Assembly (NCBI RefSeq): GCF_013283795.1
Contig: NZ_JABSOD010000002.1
Coordinates: 62,001-126,000 of the forward strand
Source: Rheinheimera lutimaris
Lineage (GTDB): Bacteria; Pseudomonadota; Gammaproteobacteria; Enterobacterales; Alteromonadaceae
Direction of reading: 5' to 3'
DNA: 64,000 nt
Part shown: in pieces, positions 18,360 to 28,250 of the stretch
Layout of the letters: every line of letters begins with the position of its first letter
Numbering within the stretch: position 1 is the first letter of the stretch
The notes under the pieces: generated by a model
Database searches by the model: none
What the model saw: only the letters and a program-made list of their open reading frames with translations
What the model was told of the DNA's origin: nothing
Program-made: the position numbers and the translations under genes

Positions 18360-18980
18360 TCAGCGAAAATCAAAATATTTACCCGGCGTAATAATCTGCT
18401 TTAACGGAATATCCCAGGCTTCACCCGGCACGGCATCTACCTGCTGGCAGTTATGTGCCAGGCCTGTTACCTGACAGTGGCTACCTTGCGGCAACTGCGA
18501 CAGAGTGCGATCATAAAAACCGCCACCCATACCCAGGCGGTTACCGGCAGCATCAAAGGCCACCAGGGGGGTAAAAATAATATCCAGTTGCTGCACCGGC
18601 ATTAACTTATGACAGGCAGGCAAGGGCTCGGGTATGCCGAATTTATTCGGGTACAGCAGAGTGTCTTTATCGTAGCGCACAAACAGTAAATAACCGGCAA
18701 CAAACGGGTGCAGCACCGGCAAATACACGCTTTTACCTTGTTGCCACAGGGCCTGGATCAGCGGATAGGTATCAATCTCCGCATCGTTGGCTAAATACAG
18801 GGCGATATGTTGGCTTGAGTTGAGCATGTCACAGGCCATAACCTCTGCGGTTAGTGCTGTTGCTGCTTGCTGCTGAGCCTCTGCGCTGAGCTGTTGCCGG
18901 CGTTTACGGATCAGGCTTCTGAGTTGTTGGCGCTGAGTGCTGGTATCGGCCAAGGTAGACGTCTGTGATGCTGTGGACAT
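18360..18980 (-). CDS. fau: 5-formyltetrahydrofolate cyclo-ligase
   Basis: A 206-residue enzyme (YgfA) that converts 5-formyl-THF to 5,10-methenyl-THF with ATP, recycling a folate that inhibits serine hydroxymethyltransferase and the glycine cleavage system. Visible motifs are SLIRKRRQQL near the N-terminus (the usual RKxxRxxR region) and GMGGGFYDRTL. The ATG at 18980 is chosen because any longer version runs through the 6S RNA gene. It starts 36 bases after the 6S RNA 3' end, as in the E. coli ssrS-ygfA unit. The folate link with gcvTHP downstream is a functional parallel. Confidence 0.95.
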   Translation of the reverse strand: MSTASQTSTLADTSTQRQQLRSLIRKRRQQLSAEAQQQAATALTAEVMACDMLNSSQHIALYLANDAEIDTYPLIQALWQQGKSVYLPVLHPFVAGYLLFVRYDKDTLLYPNKFGIPEPLPACHKLMPVQQLDIIFTPLVAFDAAGNRLGMGGGFYDRTLSQLPQGSHCQVTGLAHNCQQVDAVPGEAWDIPLKQIITPGKYFDFR

Positions 18981-19015
18981 GGTACGAGTATGCCTGAATG
19001 GCGGCAGAAAAAAAG

Positions 19016-19200
19016 GGGTTCTCCAAATTGCCGTGTCTGGTGTTAGCCCTTGAACCATAGGTTCAAGGCGGGAGTCAATTGGCCACCTCAGGCTTCCCGG
19101 TACGGGCCGGGCTTGCACACTGGCGGCGCAGAAGAATCCCTGGGTAAAAACAATTATCGGCTCAGGGACATCCACCTGATCACCAACAATCCAGAGAACA
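19016..19200 (-). ncRNA. ssrS: 6S RNA
   Basis: About 185 bases on the minus strand. Two blocks match E. coli 6S RNA: the 5' arm GTCCCTGAGCCGATA and the 3' hairpin CCTTGAACC-TATGGTTCAAGG. The outer ends pair (TTCTCTGGATTGT with GCAATTTGGAGAA), giving the closed stem and open central bubble that mimics an open promoter and binds sigma70-RNA polymerase. It sits directly upstream of fau, the conserved position. Ends are estimated from the pairing and from the run of T at 19007-19014. Confidence 0.95.
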
Positions 19201-19206
19201 GACCTG

Positions 19207-19235
19207 AGTATAACACCGCAGTTTGGTGCGGATAA
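19207..19235 (-). promoter_or_regulatory. Probable promoter of 6S RNA
   Basis: Minus-strand -10 TATACT (19207-19212), a 17-base spacer and a weak -35 TTATCC (19230-19235). The start would fall at about 19200, which agrees with the 5' end inferred from the RNA fold. Confidence 0.7.
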
Positions 19236-19395
19236 GGTTATTCATCGCAGTTTTATCGCTTCTGGTGTTAGTTGCATGGTTTTACAGCAACTTTTGTTTA
19301 CGCTTTGCACCGTTATTATTTCTGCGGCCTGAAAGTTGGCGCTTTTTCGCTGTGGTGGTAGCATAAAGGCAGTTAATCACAGCACGAATAGTTAT

Positions 19396-19977
19396 ATGAG
19401 CAGCCTTTCTTTACTGACTTACGATGAATGGACGTACAAGCTGGACCAGGCCTATGTAATGGCCTCAGCCGCTGAAGTGCACGGTTTAATTGCCGGTTTG
19501 CTCAGTGCCGGGGTAGAGCCGGATGCACAGCAGTTAATGCCGGTGCTGCACGACTTTCTTAATGATGGCCAGGCGCTGCCGACCGACGTAAAACAACATG
19601 TCGCCACCCTGATAGACAACAGCGCCAAACAATTAGCGCAAAACGATTTTAGTTTCAGTATGTTATTGCCAAGTGACGACGACAGCCTGCCGGAGCGGTT
19701 AGACGCTATGGTGGAATGGACCCAGGCCTTTTTAGTCGGTTTTGCTGTGCAGCAAACCGATTTATCCCTGGTGTCAGACGATGTGCGCGAAGCGCTGGAT
19801 CAGTTAACCGAAGTAACCAAAATCGATATTCATACCACCGATGATGGTAGCAGCGAAGAAAATGAAGAAGCTTATTATTTGGTGCTGGAGCATATCCGCA
19901 TTATGGTGCTGGCCTGTTATACCGAAGTAGGGCAAAAGTTCGGTGTGAAGCCGGTAAGCAATAAGACATTACATTAA
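19396..19977 (+). CDS. ygfB: YgfB family protein (UPF0149)
   Basis: A 193-residue protein of the YgfB/YecA-like family, with EVHGLIAGLLSAG near residue 25 and the C-terminus ...NKTLH, close to the E. coli YgfB end (PTLH). The role is poorly known; it precedes ubiquinone genes in many gammaproteobacteria. The ATG at 19396 is preferred over an in-frame ATG at 19336, since it gives the family N-terminus. Its stop codon touches the ubiH start. In E. coli pepP lies between ygfB and ubiH; here it is absent. Confidence 0.9.
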   Translation: MSSLSLLTYDEWTYKLDQAYVMASAAEVHGLIAGLLSAGVEPDAQQLMPVLHDFLNDGQALPTDVKQHVATLIDNSAKQLAQNDFSFSMLLPSDDDSLPERLDAMVEWTQAFLVGFAVQQTDLSLVSDDVREALDQLTEVTKIDIHTTDDGSSEENEEAYYLVLEHIRIMVLACYTEVGQKFGVKPVSNKTLH

Positions 19978-21162
19978 ATGACTAACCCAGCTGCGCAGCA
20001 GTTCGATATTGTTATTGCCGGTGGCGGTATGGCCGGCAGTACCTTAGCCGTGGCATTACTGCAGGCCAATCCGGCGCTGAAACTGGCCATTATTGAACAA
20101 CAGGCTGAACAAATCAGCAGTGCCAGCTTTGACAGCCGCAGCATCGCCCTTGCTGCCGCCAGTGCGCAGTTGTTAGCGCAGTGGAGCCTGTGGCCGGAGC
20201 TGGCCACCCGCGCCTGTGCTATTAAGCATATTCATGTGTCTGATCGCGGCCATTTTGGTAAAACACAACTTACGGCGGCAGAATATCAGCAGGATGCGCT
20301 GGGATATGTACTGGAAGTCGAACCCTTCGGCGCCGTGCTGTCCGGTAAATTGGCGCAGTACAGTAGCCTTAGCCGCTATGCGCCCAACAGCATCAGCGCC
20401 ATAACCAGCACGCAGCAACATCAGCTGCTGACATTAAATGACGGTACGGTGTTACAAACGGCATTGCTGGTTATTGCGGAAGGCGGTTTATCACCCAGCC
20501 GCGCCCTGGCCGGTTTTAGCGTGCAGGAGCGCGCTTATCAGCAATATGCGGTTATTGCTAATCTGGCGCTGGCAGAAGGGCATCAGCACAAAGCTTACGA
20601 GCGTTTTACTGAACATGGCCCCATCGCATTGCTGCCGCTTAACGCGCAGCGTTATTCGCTGGTGTACACGGTAGATGAGGCAGCGGTAAACCGGATTATG
20701 CAGTTGGGCGACGCCGCTTTTATTGAGCATATACAGCAAGCCTTTGGCTATCGCGCCGGTGTCTTTACTGCAGCGGGGCGCAGGGCAAGCTACCCGCTTA
20801 GCCTGCGCGTAAGCGGCGATATAGTGCGCCACCGCACCGCGTTGCTCGGTAACAGCCTGCACAATGTGCACCCGATAGCCGGCCAGGGCTTTAACCTGGC
20901 ACTGCGCGATATTGCTGAATTAGTGCGTCAGGTTAGCACTGCGCCGCAGGATATCGGCGGCTATGCCATGCTGCGCGGCTATCAGCAGGCACGCCAGCAG
21001 GACATCAACACGGTAACCACTGCCACCGATGCGCTGGTGCGTATTTTCTCTAACCGCTCGCGCTTAATGGCGCTGGCGCGTAACAGTGGTTTGCTGGCCA
21101 TGACATTATGTGATGAATTAAAGCGCCCGTTGGCCGAACAGGCAATGGGGCTGCGGAGCTAA
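19978..21162 (+). CDS. ubiH: 2-octaprenyl-6-methoxyphenol hydroxylase (UbiH)
   Basis: A 394-residue FAD-dependent monooxygenase of ubiquinone synthesis that hydroxylates the aromatic ring. The ADP-binding motif is VIAGGGMAGSTLAVALL (residues about 10-26) and the second FAD motif is GNSLHNVHPIAGQGFNLALRD near residue 290. It begins on the base after the ygfB stop and ends 1 base before the ubiI start, so the three genes form a tight operon. UbiH and not UbiF is preferred because of position and the pairing with a second paralogue. Confidence 0.92.
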   Translation: MTNPAAQQFDIVIAGGGMAGSTLAVALLQANPALKLAIIEQQAEQISSASFDSRSIALAAASAQLLAQWSLWPELATRACAIKHIHVSDRGHFGKTQLTAAEYQQDALGYVLEVEPFGAVLSGKLAQYSSLSRYAPNSISAITSTQQHQLLTLNDGTVLQTALLVIAEGGLSPSRALAGFSVQERAYQQYAVIANLALAEGHQHKAYERFTEHGPIALLPLNAQRYSLVYTVDEAAVNRIMQLGDAAFIEHIQQAFGYRAGVFTAAGRRASYPLSLRVSGDIVRHRTALLGNSLHNVHPIAGQGFNLALRDIAELVRQVSTAPQDIGGYAMLRGYQQARQQDINTVTTATDALVRIFSNRSRLMALARNSGLLAMTLCDELKRPLAEQAMGLRS

Positions 21163-21163
21163 G

Positions 21164-22387
21164 ATGCAAAATGTCGATATTACTGTTGTCGGCGCCGGCA
21201 GTGCCGGTTTAACGCTGGCGTTATTGCTGGCACCTCTGGGGCTGAGCATCGTGGTGCTGGAGCACGGCAATGCGCCGCATAGCGACAACATTAACCACCA
21301 GCGCGTCAGTGCACTTAATCCGGCGTCGATGAGGCTGCTTAGTCATACCGGTGCCTGGCCGGCAATTGCCGCCACAGCACAAAGCTACAGCCGCATGCAG
21401 GTGTGGGACGCCGACAGCTTTGCCAATATTGAATTTGACGCCGCTAACGAGCGCCTGGAGCAACTGGGCTGGATTTGCGATAACGAGCAAATTCGTGTTG
21501 CCTTGTACCGGCAGCTGCAGCAGCACAAAAATGTGCGGCTGGAGTTTAATTGCAGCATCAACAGCCTGGTGCAAAGCGAGCGTGATGTACTGATTAACAT
21601 TAACCAGCAGCAATTACTGCTAAGCCGCTTACTGGTAGGCGCTGATGGCGTAAATTCGTTGGTACGCAGCAGCATGCAGTTACCTCTTACCCACTGGGAT
21701 TACGAGCAGCAGGCCATAGTGGCCACCATTACCACACAGTTACCGCATAACAAAACCGCCCGCCAGGTATTTTTACCCACCGGGCCCTTAGCACTGTTAC
21801 CGCTGCCGGACTCACAGCAGTGCTCCATTGTCTGGAGTTGTAACCCTGAACGTGCGGCAGAGCTTTTGGCTATGCCGGCAGAGCAGTTTAATCAGGCACT
21901 TACCGCTGCCTCTAACAGCGTATTGGGCGTGTTGCAACTGCACACACAACCTAAAGCCTTTGGCCTTAAAATGCGCTATGCCAGCAGTTGGCTGCGCGGC
22001 CGTGTTGTATTGGTCGCTGATGCGGCGCACAGCATTCACCCGCTGGCGGGGCAGGGTATGAATTTAGGCCTGATGGACGTTGCTGCATTAGCAGAACTAA
22101 TAACGCAGGCAGTTGAAGACGGTAACGATTTTAGCGAAACGCGACTACTGCGCCGTTATGAGCGCTGGCGCAAGGCTGAAGCGCAAACACTGATCGTTGC
22201 GATGGAAGCTTTTAAACGCGGTTTCAGTAATAAGCAGCCGATGTTTAAGCTGGTAAGAGCTGTTGGCATGAGCAGCATTAACCAAGCGCCGTGGTTCAAA
22301 AGTAAAATTATCGCTGCAGCCCTTGGTAACAGTGGTGACTTACCCAAATTGGCTCAGCCAGAGACAAAAGTAACCCGTCGCGGTTGA
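21164..22387 (+). CDS. ubiI: Ubiquinone-biosynthesis FAD hydroxylase (UbiI/VisC family)
   Basis: A 407-residue flavoprotein monooxygenase paralogous to the preceding UbiH. The N-terminal VVGAGSAGLTLALLLAPLG binds FAD and DAAHSIHPLAGQGMNLGLMD near residue 285 is the second flavin motif. Position directly after ubiH matches E. coli visC (ubiI), which performs C5 hydroxylation. UbiF-like activity cannot be excluded from sequence alone. A 190-base gap with a -10-like TATAAT (22467-22472) separates it from gcvT. Confidence 0.9.
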   Translation: MQNVDITVVGAGSAGLTLALLLAPLGLSIVVLEHGNAPHSDNINHQRVSALNPASMRLLSHTGAWPAIAATAQSYSRMQVWDADSFANIEFDAANERLEQLGWICDNEQIRVALYRQLQQHKNVRLEFNCSINSLVQSERDVLININQQQLLLSRLLVGADGVNSLVRSSMQLPLTHWDYEQQAIVATITTQLPHNKTARQVFLPTGPLALLPLPDSQQCSIVWSCNPERAAELLAMPAEQFNQALTAASNSVLGVLQLHTQPKAFGLKMRYASSWLRGRVVLVADAAHSIHPLAGQGMNLGLMDVAALAELITQAVEDGNDFSETRLLRRYERWRKAEAQTLIVAMEAFKRGFSNKQPMFKLVRAVGMSSINQAPWFKSKIIAAALGNSGDLPKLAQPETKVTRRG

Positions 22388-22577
22388 GTTAGTTTTTTTA
22401 GTTATTCTGGTTGTCGCATTACAAAAACTAATTAATCAGGGGCTGTTTGCCAGCCTTGCCTTGCGTTATAATCCGGCTGCCTTTTTATCCGCTGATACTG
22501 CATAAGTTGTCATATAACTATGCTGTAGCGCTGAATTTCCGGCGCCTTGCGGGCCTTACAATAAGCAGGAAATAGCA

Positions 22578-23657
22578 ATGGCCAATCAAACTGCGTTACA
22601 TGGCAAACACCTGGAAGCCGGTGCCAAAATGGTCGACTTCTTCGGCTGGGATATGCCAATTAATTACGGCTCTCAAATTGAAGAACATCACGCCGTGCGC
22701 CGTGACGCCGGTATGTTCGACGTATCTCACATGACAATTGTTGACTTAAAAGGCGCCCAAACCCGCGCCTTTTTGCGTTATTTACTGGCCAACGATGTCG
22801 CTAAACTGACTGTGCCGGGTAAGGCGCTGTACAGCGGCATGTTAAACGAAGCCGGTGGCGTAATTGACGACTTAATTGTGTATTTTCTGCAGGAAGATTT
22901 CTTCCGTCTGGTGGTTAACTCGGCCACCCGTGAAAAAGATTTAGCCCATATCAACAATGAAGCTAAAGCTTTTGACGTAACAGTAACAGAGCGTCCTGAG
23001 TTTGCGATGATTGCGGTACAGGGCCCGAATGCCAAAGCTAAGGTTGCTAACCTATTAACTGCTGAGCAGCAAGCCGCCGTAGCGGGCATGAAGCCGTTTT
23101 TTGGTGTGCAGGCTGGCGACTTATTTATTGCCACCACTGGTTACACCGGTGAAGACGGTTACGAGATTGCGCTGCCAAACGAGCAAGCGGCCGATTTCTG
23201 GCAAAAGCTGCTGGATGCCGGCGTTGCCCCGGCCGGTTTAGGTGCACGTGATACCCTGCGTTTAGAAGCCGGCATGAACTTATATGGCCAGGATATGGAC
23301 GAAACCGTATCGCCACTGGCGGCCAATATGGGCTGGACTATCGCCTGGGCACCGGAAGATCGCAACTTTATCGGCCGTAAAGCATTAGAGCAACATAAAG
23401 CCGAAGGTACCTTCAAACTGGTTGGCCTGGTAATGGAAGCCAAGGGCGTATTGCGCCATGGCCAGCGCGTAGTGGTTGAAGGCGGTGAGGGTGAAATTAC
23501 CTCCGGTACTTTTTCGCCAACTCTGGGTTACAGTATTGCGATGGCGCGGGTACCGGCAACGGTGGGCGATGTCGCTGAAGTAGATATTCGCGGTAAGATG
23601 GTGCCGGTTAACGTGGTTAAACCTGCTTTCGTGCGTATGGGCAAGAAAGTCATCTAA
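22578..23657 (+). CDS. gcvT: Glycine cleavage system aminomethyltransferase (T protein)
   Basis: A 359-residue T protein that moves the methylene group from the lipoyl arm of GcvH to tetrahydrofolate and releases ammonia. The N-terminus has the family opening ([24 protein letters not shown]) and the core includes YTGEDGYEI and [18 protein letters not shown]. Length matches E. coli (364). AGGAAAT precedes the ATG. I do not see a glycine riboswitch in the 190-base leader, unlike in Vibrio. gcvH follows after 57 bases. Confidence 0.97.
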   Translation: MANQTALHGKHLEAGAKMVDFFGWDMPINYGSQIEEHHAVRRDAGMFDVSHMTIVDLKGAQTRAFLRYLLANDVAKLTVPGKALYSGMLNEAGGVIDDLIVYFLQEDFFRLVVNSATREKDLAHINNEAKAFDVTVTERPEFAMIAVQGPNAKAKVANLLTAEQQAAVAGMKPFFGVQAGDLFIATTGYTGEDGYEIALPNEQAADFWQKLLDAGVAPAGLGARDTLRLEAGMNLYGQDMDETVSPLAANMGWTIAWAPEDRNFIGRKALEQHKAEGTFKLVGLVMEAKGVLRHGQRVVVEGGEGEITSGTFSPTLGYSIAMARVPATVGDVAEVDIRGKMVPVNVVKPAFVRMGKKVI

Positions 23658-23714
23658 ACTATCACTGTAATTAAAAACTATATTAAATAAAAAACACCAG
23701 CTAAGGATTAAACA

Positions 23715-24101
23715 ATGAGCTCAATTCCTAACACATTAAAATACGCCAGCAGCCATGAGTGGGCACGCGACGACGGTAACGGTATCTACACTGTAGGTAT
23801 TACTGAGCACGCACAGGGCCTGCTGGGCGATATGGTGTTTGTTGAACTGCCGGAAGTAGGTGATAGCGTAACCCAGGGCGACGACTGCGCCGTAGCCGAG
23901 TCTGTAAAAGCGGCCTCTGATATTTATGCGCCGTTGTCAGGTGAAATTGTTGAGGTAAATGAAGCCTTAGCGGATTCACCGGAACTGGTAAACAGCAACC
24001 CGTATGAAGATGGCTGGATGTTTAAAATTAAAGTGTCTGATACCGCTGAGTTATCGGCACTGTTAGACGCCGAAGGTTATAAAAACTCGATTGACGAGTA
24101 A
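23715..24101 (+). CDS. gcvH: Glycine cleavage system H protein
   Basis: A 128-residue lipoyl carrier that shuttles the aminomethyl group between P, T and L proteins. The lipoylated lysine is in the motif [15 protein letters not shown], and [11 protein letters not shown] opens the domain. An AAGGA ribosome site lies just upstream. It lies between gcvT and gcvP, with a stem-loop before gcvP that could uncouple their expression. Confidence 0.97.
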   Translation: MSSIPNTLKYASSHEWARDDGNGIYTVGITEHAQGLLGDMVFVELPEVGDSVTQGDDCAVAESVKAASDIYAPLSGEIVEVNEALADSPELVNSNPYEDGWMFKIKVSDTAELSALLDAEGYKNSIDE

Positions 24102-24119
24102 AACTTAGCAAACCCATTT

Positions 24120-24161
24120 AAGCCCCGTGCCGTATTAGTTACCGAATAAGCCACGGGGCTT
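24120..24161 (+). other. Stem-loop between gcvH and gcvP
   Basis: A perfect 10-bp stem AAGCCCCGTG (24120-24129) with CACGGGGCTT (24152-24161) and a 22-base loop containing a further small TATT/AATA pairing. It is followed by TAACTTTAG, not a clean T-run. It could be a partial terminator or an RNA-processing/stability element that sets the GcvH to GcvP ratio. Confidence 0.6.
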
Positions 24162-24201
24162 AACTTTAGCAGTAACGAAACATTACCAGGACATTCAAGG
24201 C

Positions 24202-27093
24202 ATGACCAACTCCGCTGTGAAAACCCTGTCGCAACTTGCGAACCACGACGAATTTATTCAGCGCCATATCGGCCCGGATGCGGCAGAAACCGCCGCCATG
24301 CTAAATGAGCTGGGTGTAGACAGCATTGAAGCGCTGATCGCACAAACCGTACCGGCCGATATCCGCCTGACTACGCCGTTGGCCACCGGCCCGGCCCGCA
24401 CTGAAGCTGAAGCACTGGCTGTGTTAAAGCAGGCGGCGGCAAAGAACAAAATGTTCAAGTCATACATTGGTATGGGTTATCACCCGACGTTAACGCCGAA
24501 TGTTATTTTGCGTAATGTGCTGGAAAACCCGGGCTGGTACACGGCTTATACGCCATACCAGCCGGAAATTGCTCAGGGCCGGTTAGAATCGCTGTTAAAC
24601 TTCCAGCAGTTAACGCTGGATTTAACCGGTATGGAGCTGGCCAGCGCCTCACTGCTGGACGAAGCTACCGCCGCCGCTGAAGCCATGGCATTGGCCAAGC
24701 GCGTAACCAAGAGCAAGTCTAATCTGTACTTTATCAGCGACGATGTGCACCCGCAGACCATTGACGTGGTAAAAACCCGCGCTGAAATGTTCGGTTTTGA
24801 CATTGTAGTGGGCAAGGCAGCCGATGCTGCTACGCACGACGTATTCGGTGCCTTAATTCAATACCCGACCACTAACGGTGATATCCGTAACGACAGCGCG
24901 TTAATCGCGGCGTTACAGGCGAAAAAAGCCATAGTTGCCGTTGCTACCGATCCGATGGCATTGTTGCTGTTAAAGGCGCCCGGCCAATTAGGTGCCGACG
25001 TGGTATTAGGCAGCGCCCAGCGCTTTGGTGTACCTATGGCCTACGGCGGCCCGCACGCGGCATTTTTTGCTACCCGCGATGCGTATAAGCGCTCTATGCC
25101 GGGCCGTATTATCGGGGTGTCGAAAGACCGTCGCGGTAATCAGGCACTGCGTATGGCAATGCAAACGCGCGAGCAGCATATCCGCCGCGAAAAAGCTAAC
25201 TCAAACATCTGTACTGCCCAGGTATTACTGGCCAATATGGCGTCGTTCTACGCTGTGTATCACGGCCCGCAGGGGCTGAAAAATATTGCGCAGCGTATTC
25301 ACCGCAATGCCGATATTTTTGCCGCCGGCTTACAAGCCAAAGGCGTGGCGTTAGTAAATGCTCACTGGTTCGATACTGTTACTTTTAAAGTAAGCGACCG
25401 TGCTGCTGTGGTTAAGCGTGCCTTAGCTGCCGGCGTTAACCTGCGCACCGACGTAGCCGACTCATTAGCGGTAAGCTTTAATGAAACCACCAGCGGCGCC
25501 GACATCGCAGAGCTGTTTGATATCGTACTGGGCGCAGGCCACGACTTAAGCGTGGATGCACTGGATGGCGCTATTGTAGCTAATGGCAGTAAGTCTATTC
25601 CGGCCGATTTAGTGCGCAACGACAGCGTGCTGGGCCATCCGGTATTTAACCAGTATCACTCTGAAACTGAGATGCTGCGTTATATCAAAAAGTTGGAAAA
25701 TAAAGACTTATCGCTGAACCACTCGATGATCTCACTTGGTTCATGCACCATGAAGCTAAACGCCACGGCCGAGATGATCCCGGTAACCTGGCCTGAATTT
25801 GGCTCACTGCACCCGTTTGTGCCGCGCGACCAGGTTGATGGTTACTACGAGATGATCAACCTGCTGGGCGACTGGCTGGTAAATATCACCGGTTACGACA
25901 ATATCTCTATGCAGCCAAACTCGGGTGCGCAGGGTGAGTACGCCGGTATGGTGGCAATTCGTAAGTATCACGAAAGCCGCGGTGAAGGCCATCGCAATAT
26001 CTGTTTAATTCCGGTATCGGCGCACGGTACTAACCCGGCCACTGCCGCCATGACCAGCTACGACGTAGTACTGGTAGAGTGCGACAAGCGCGGCAATATC
26101 GATATGGCAGATTTAAAAGCCAAAGCTGCAGAAGTGGGCGACCGCTTAGCCGCGATTATGGTTACGTATCCGTCTACTCACGGCGTATTTGAAGAAAGTA
26201 TCCGTGAGCTGTGCGACGTTATTCACAGCTACGGCGGCCAGGTGTATATGGACGGTGCCAATATGAACGCTCAGGTAGGCGTAACAGCACCTGGCTTTAT
26301 CGGCTCAGACGTATCGCACTTAAACCTGCACAAAACCTTCTGTATTCCGCACGGCGGTGGTGGCCCGGGCATGGGTCCTATCGGTGTGAAAAGCCATTTG
26401 GCACCGTTCCTGCCTAACCACGCTGTGGTAAGCATCGACGGTACCGGCGAGACTAACGGCGCCGTATCCGCCGCGCCGTTTGGTAGCGCCGGCATATTGC
26501 CAATCAGCTGGATGTACATTGCCATGATGGGCGCCGAGGGCTTAAAACAAGCCACAGAATACGCCATCCTGAATGCTAACTACATGGCCAACAAACTCGA
26601 CCCGTTATTCCCGGTACTGTTCCGCGGCACTAACGGCCGTGTGGCGCACGAATGTATTATCGACATTCGTCCGTTAAAAGAAGCCAGCGGCATTACTGAG
26701 ATGGATATTGCCAAGCGCTTAATGGACTTTGGTTATCACTCACCCACCATGAGCTTCCCGGTAGCCGGCACGCTGATGATTGAGCCAACCGAGTCTGAAA
26801 GCAAAGCTGAGATGGATAAGTTTATCGAAGCGATGAGCACCATCCGTGCCGAAATTGCCAAGGTAGAAGCCGGCGAGTGGACAGTGGACAACAACCCACT
26901 GGCCTACGCACCGCATACCATGCAAGATATTTTCGACCCGGCATGGGATCGCGCCTACGAGCGCCAGTACGCCGCCTTCCCGGCAGCTTACGTGGCAGAG
27001 AACAAGTTCTGGCCAACGGTTACCCGTATCGACGACGTATACGGCGACCGTAACCTGATCTGTTCATGCCCAAGCCCGGAAGCATATCGCTAA
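24202..27093 (+). CDS. gcvP: Glycine dehydrogenase (decarboxylating), P protein
   Basis: A 963-residue PLP enzyme that decarboxylates glycine and loads the aminomethyl group on GcvH. It is the single-chain form with an N-terminal half and a C-terminal half. The PLP lysine is K711 in [17 protein letters not shown]. Other marks are GMGYHPT near residue 90 and [15 protein letters not shown] near 515. Length matches E. coli (957). A strong terminator follows. Its last about 18 codons and terminator recur, diverged, at 29912-30022. Confidence 0.97.
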   Translation: MTNSAVKTLSQLANHDEFIQRHIGPDAAETAAMLNELGVDSIEALIAQTVPADIRLTTPLATGPARTEAEALAVLKQAAAKNKMFKSYIGMGYHPTLTPNVILRNVLENPGWYTAYTPYQPEIAQGRLESLLNFQQLTLDLTGMELASASLLDEATAAAEAMALAKRVTKSKSNLYFISDDVHPQTIDVVKTRAEMFGFDIVVGKAADAATHDVFGALIQYPTTNGDIRNDSALIAALQAKKAIVAVATDPMALLLLKAPGQLGADVVLGSAQRFGVPMAYGGPHAAFFATRDAYKRSMPGRIIGVSKDRRGNQALRMAMQTREQHIRREKANSNICTAQVLLANMASFYAVYHGPQGLKNIAQRIHRNADIFAAGLQAKGVALVNAHWFDTVTFKVSDRAAVVKRALAAGVNLRTDVADSLAVSFNETTSGADIAELFDIVLGAGHDLSVDALDGAIVANGSKSIPADLVRNDSVLGHPVFNQYHSETEMLRYIKKLENKDLSLNHSMISLGSCTMKLNATAEMIPVTWPEFGSLHPFVPRDQVDGYYEMINLLGDWLVNITGYDNISMQPNSGAQGEYAGMVAIRKYHESRGEGHRNICLIPVSAHGTNPATAAMTSYDVVLVECDKRGNIDMADLKAKAAEVGDRLAAIMVTYPSTHGVFEESIRELCDVIHSYGGQVYMDGANMNAQVGVTAPGFIGSDVSHLNLHKTFCIPHGGGGPGMGPIGVKSHLAPFLPNHAVVSIDGTGETNGAVSAAPFGSAGILPISWMYIAMMGAEGLKQATEYAILNANYMANKLDPLFPVLFRGTNGRVAHECIIDIRPLKEASGITEMDIAKRLMDFGYHSPTMSFPVAGTLMIEPTESESKAEMDKFIEAMSTIRAEIAKVEAGEWTVDNNPLAYAPHTMQDIFDPAWDRAYERQYAAFPAAYVAENKFWPTVTRIDDVYGDRNLICSCPSPEAYR

Positions 27094-27120
27094 GCGGTTA
27101 GCGCTGTTGCAGTAACAACT

Positions 27121-27149
27121 AAAACCCCGGCCAGCGCGCCGGGGTTTTT
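27121..27149 (+). terminator. Intrinsic terminator of gcvTHP
   Basis: An 11-bp stem AAAACCCCGGC (27121-27131) with GCCGGGGTTTT (27138-27148), a 6-base loop and a T-run. The A-rich left arm makes it active in both directions, so it can also serve the convergent lysR gene. Confidence 0.93.
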
Positions 27150-27174
27150 ATGCCAGCGCCTAAAATAACTGCGC

Positions 27175-28080
27175 TTATTTATCACGGTTGTCGCGATATC
27201 TTATTGCTTCTACGAACGCCATAAATGCCGGTGAGGCTTGTCTGCGATTAGGATAGTACAAATGGAAGCCCTGAAAATAAGGGCTCCAGTCAGTTATTAC
27301 TGCTTTAAGCCTGCCATCGGCCAGATAAGGTGCAGCCAAAGGTTCCGGCACGTATGCCAGCCCAATACCATCCAGTGCCGCATTTAGCACATGCATAATG
27401 CTGTTGAACACCAGCTGGCCTTCCACTTTAACTGTGAAAGCCCGGCCTTGCTTTTCAAATTCCCACGCATAAATTGCACCTGCTACGCGGTGACGAATAT
27501 TAATACACGAATGCTCTGTTAACTCATAGGGCGTGGCGGGTTTTGGTTGTCGCGCAAAGTAAGCCGGGGAGCCTACCACAACAAGCCGCCAGTCAGGCCC
27601 GATGCGCACTGCAATCATATCTTTGCTGATATCTTCGCCTAACCGGATGCCGGCATCAAAACGCGCTTCAACCACATTGGTAAAGCCATAATCAACGTAC
27701 AGTTCCAGCTTTATATCGGGATAGTTTTGCAAAAAAGTGCTTAACATCGGGCGTAAATGCAGTTCTATCTGATCATCGGTACAACTAATACGCAGTGTTC
27801 CTTTGGGTTTATCGCGTAATTCTGCCAACGCATCCAGTTCGGCATCAATTTGCTCCAGCAGTGGTGCGACCGATTCAAACAAACGCACACCTGCTTCTGT
27901 CAGCGACACATTGCGGGTAGTACGGGTGAGTAAGCGCACACCGAGTTTTTCTTCCAGATTGCGAATAGTGTGGCTCAGCGCAGAAGGGGTAACACGCAAC
28001 CCGGCTGCCGCTTTGGTAAAACTCTGCTGTTGTGCTACGGCCAAAAAAGCCTGCAGGTCGTTCATTTTGCTGTTTGCCAT
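27175..28080 (-). CDS. LysR family transcriptional regulator
   Basis: A 301-residue LysR-type regulator: N-terminal winged HTH (residues about 5-64, DLQAFLAVAQQQSFTKAAAGLRVTPSALSHTIRNLEEKLG-type) and a periplasmic-binding-like effector domain (about 90-295). The sequence ISCTDDQIELHLRPML and GIRLGEDISKDMIAVRIG is typical of the group that controls small hydrolase or oxidoreductase operons. It is divergent from the cyclophilin-like and hydrolase genes, with a 170-base shared promoter region, and is their likely regulator. Confidence 0.92.
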   Translation of the reverse strand: MANSKMNDLQAFLAVAQQQSFTKAAAGLRVTPSALSHTIRNLEEKLGVRLLTRTTRNVSLTEAGVRLFESVAPLLEQIDAELDALAELRDKPKGTLRISCTDDQIELHLRPMLSTFLQNYPDIKLELYVDYGFTNVVEARFDAGIRLGEDISKDMIAVRIGPDWRLVVVGSPAYFARQPKPATPYELTEHSCINIRHRVAGAIYAWEFEKQGRAFTVKVEGQLVFNSIMHVLNAALDGIGLAYVPEPLAAPYLADGRLKAVITDWSPYFQGFHLYYPNRRQASPAFMAFVEAIRYRDNRDK

Positions 28081-28250
28081 TGCTGAATTTTTCTCACAAC
28101 TACATGAACATTATGTCTACTAATAAAATAGTCATCTGTCTGCCACTATAGCAAGGTGTTTTTAGCTATAAAAAGCGTAATTCGATGACTGCTGCTGCAC
28201 TGTCTGGGTTAGCAGCTCTCACTTTGGCATAGACAGCTTAGGATAACGCT

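Noticed and set aside
18981-19175. An N-terminal extension of the fau gene product.
   Set aside because: This DNA encodes the 3' part of 6S RNA, which is conserved in sequence and fold.
22388-22577. A glycine riboswitch upstream of gcvT.
   Set aside because: The 190-base leader lacks the conserved paired core of glycine aptamers; only a -10-like hexamer is visible.
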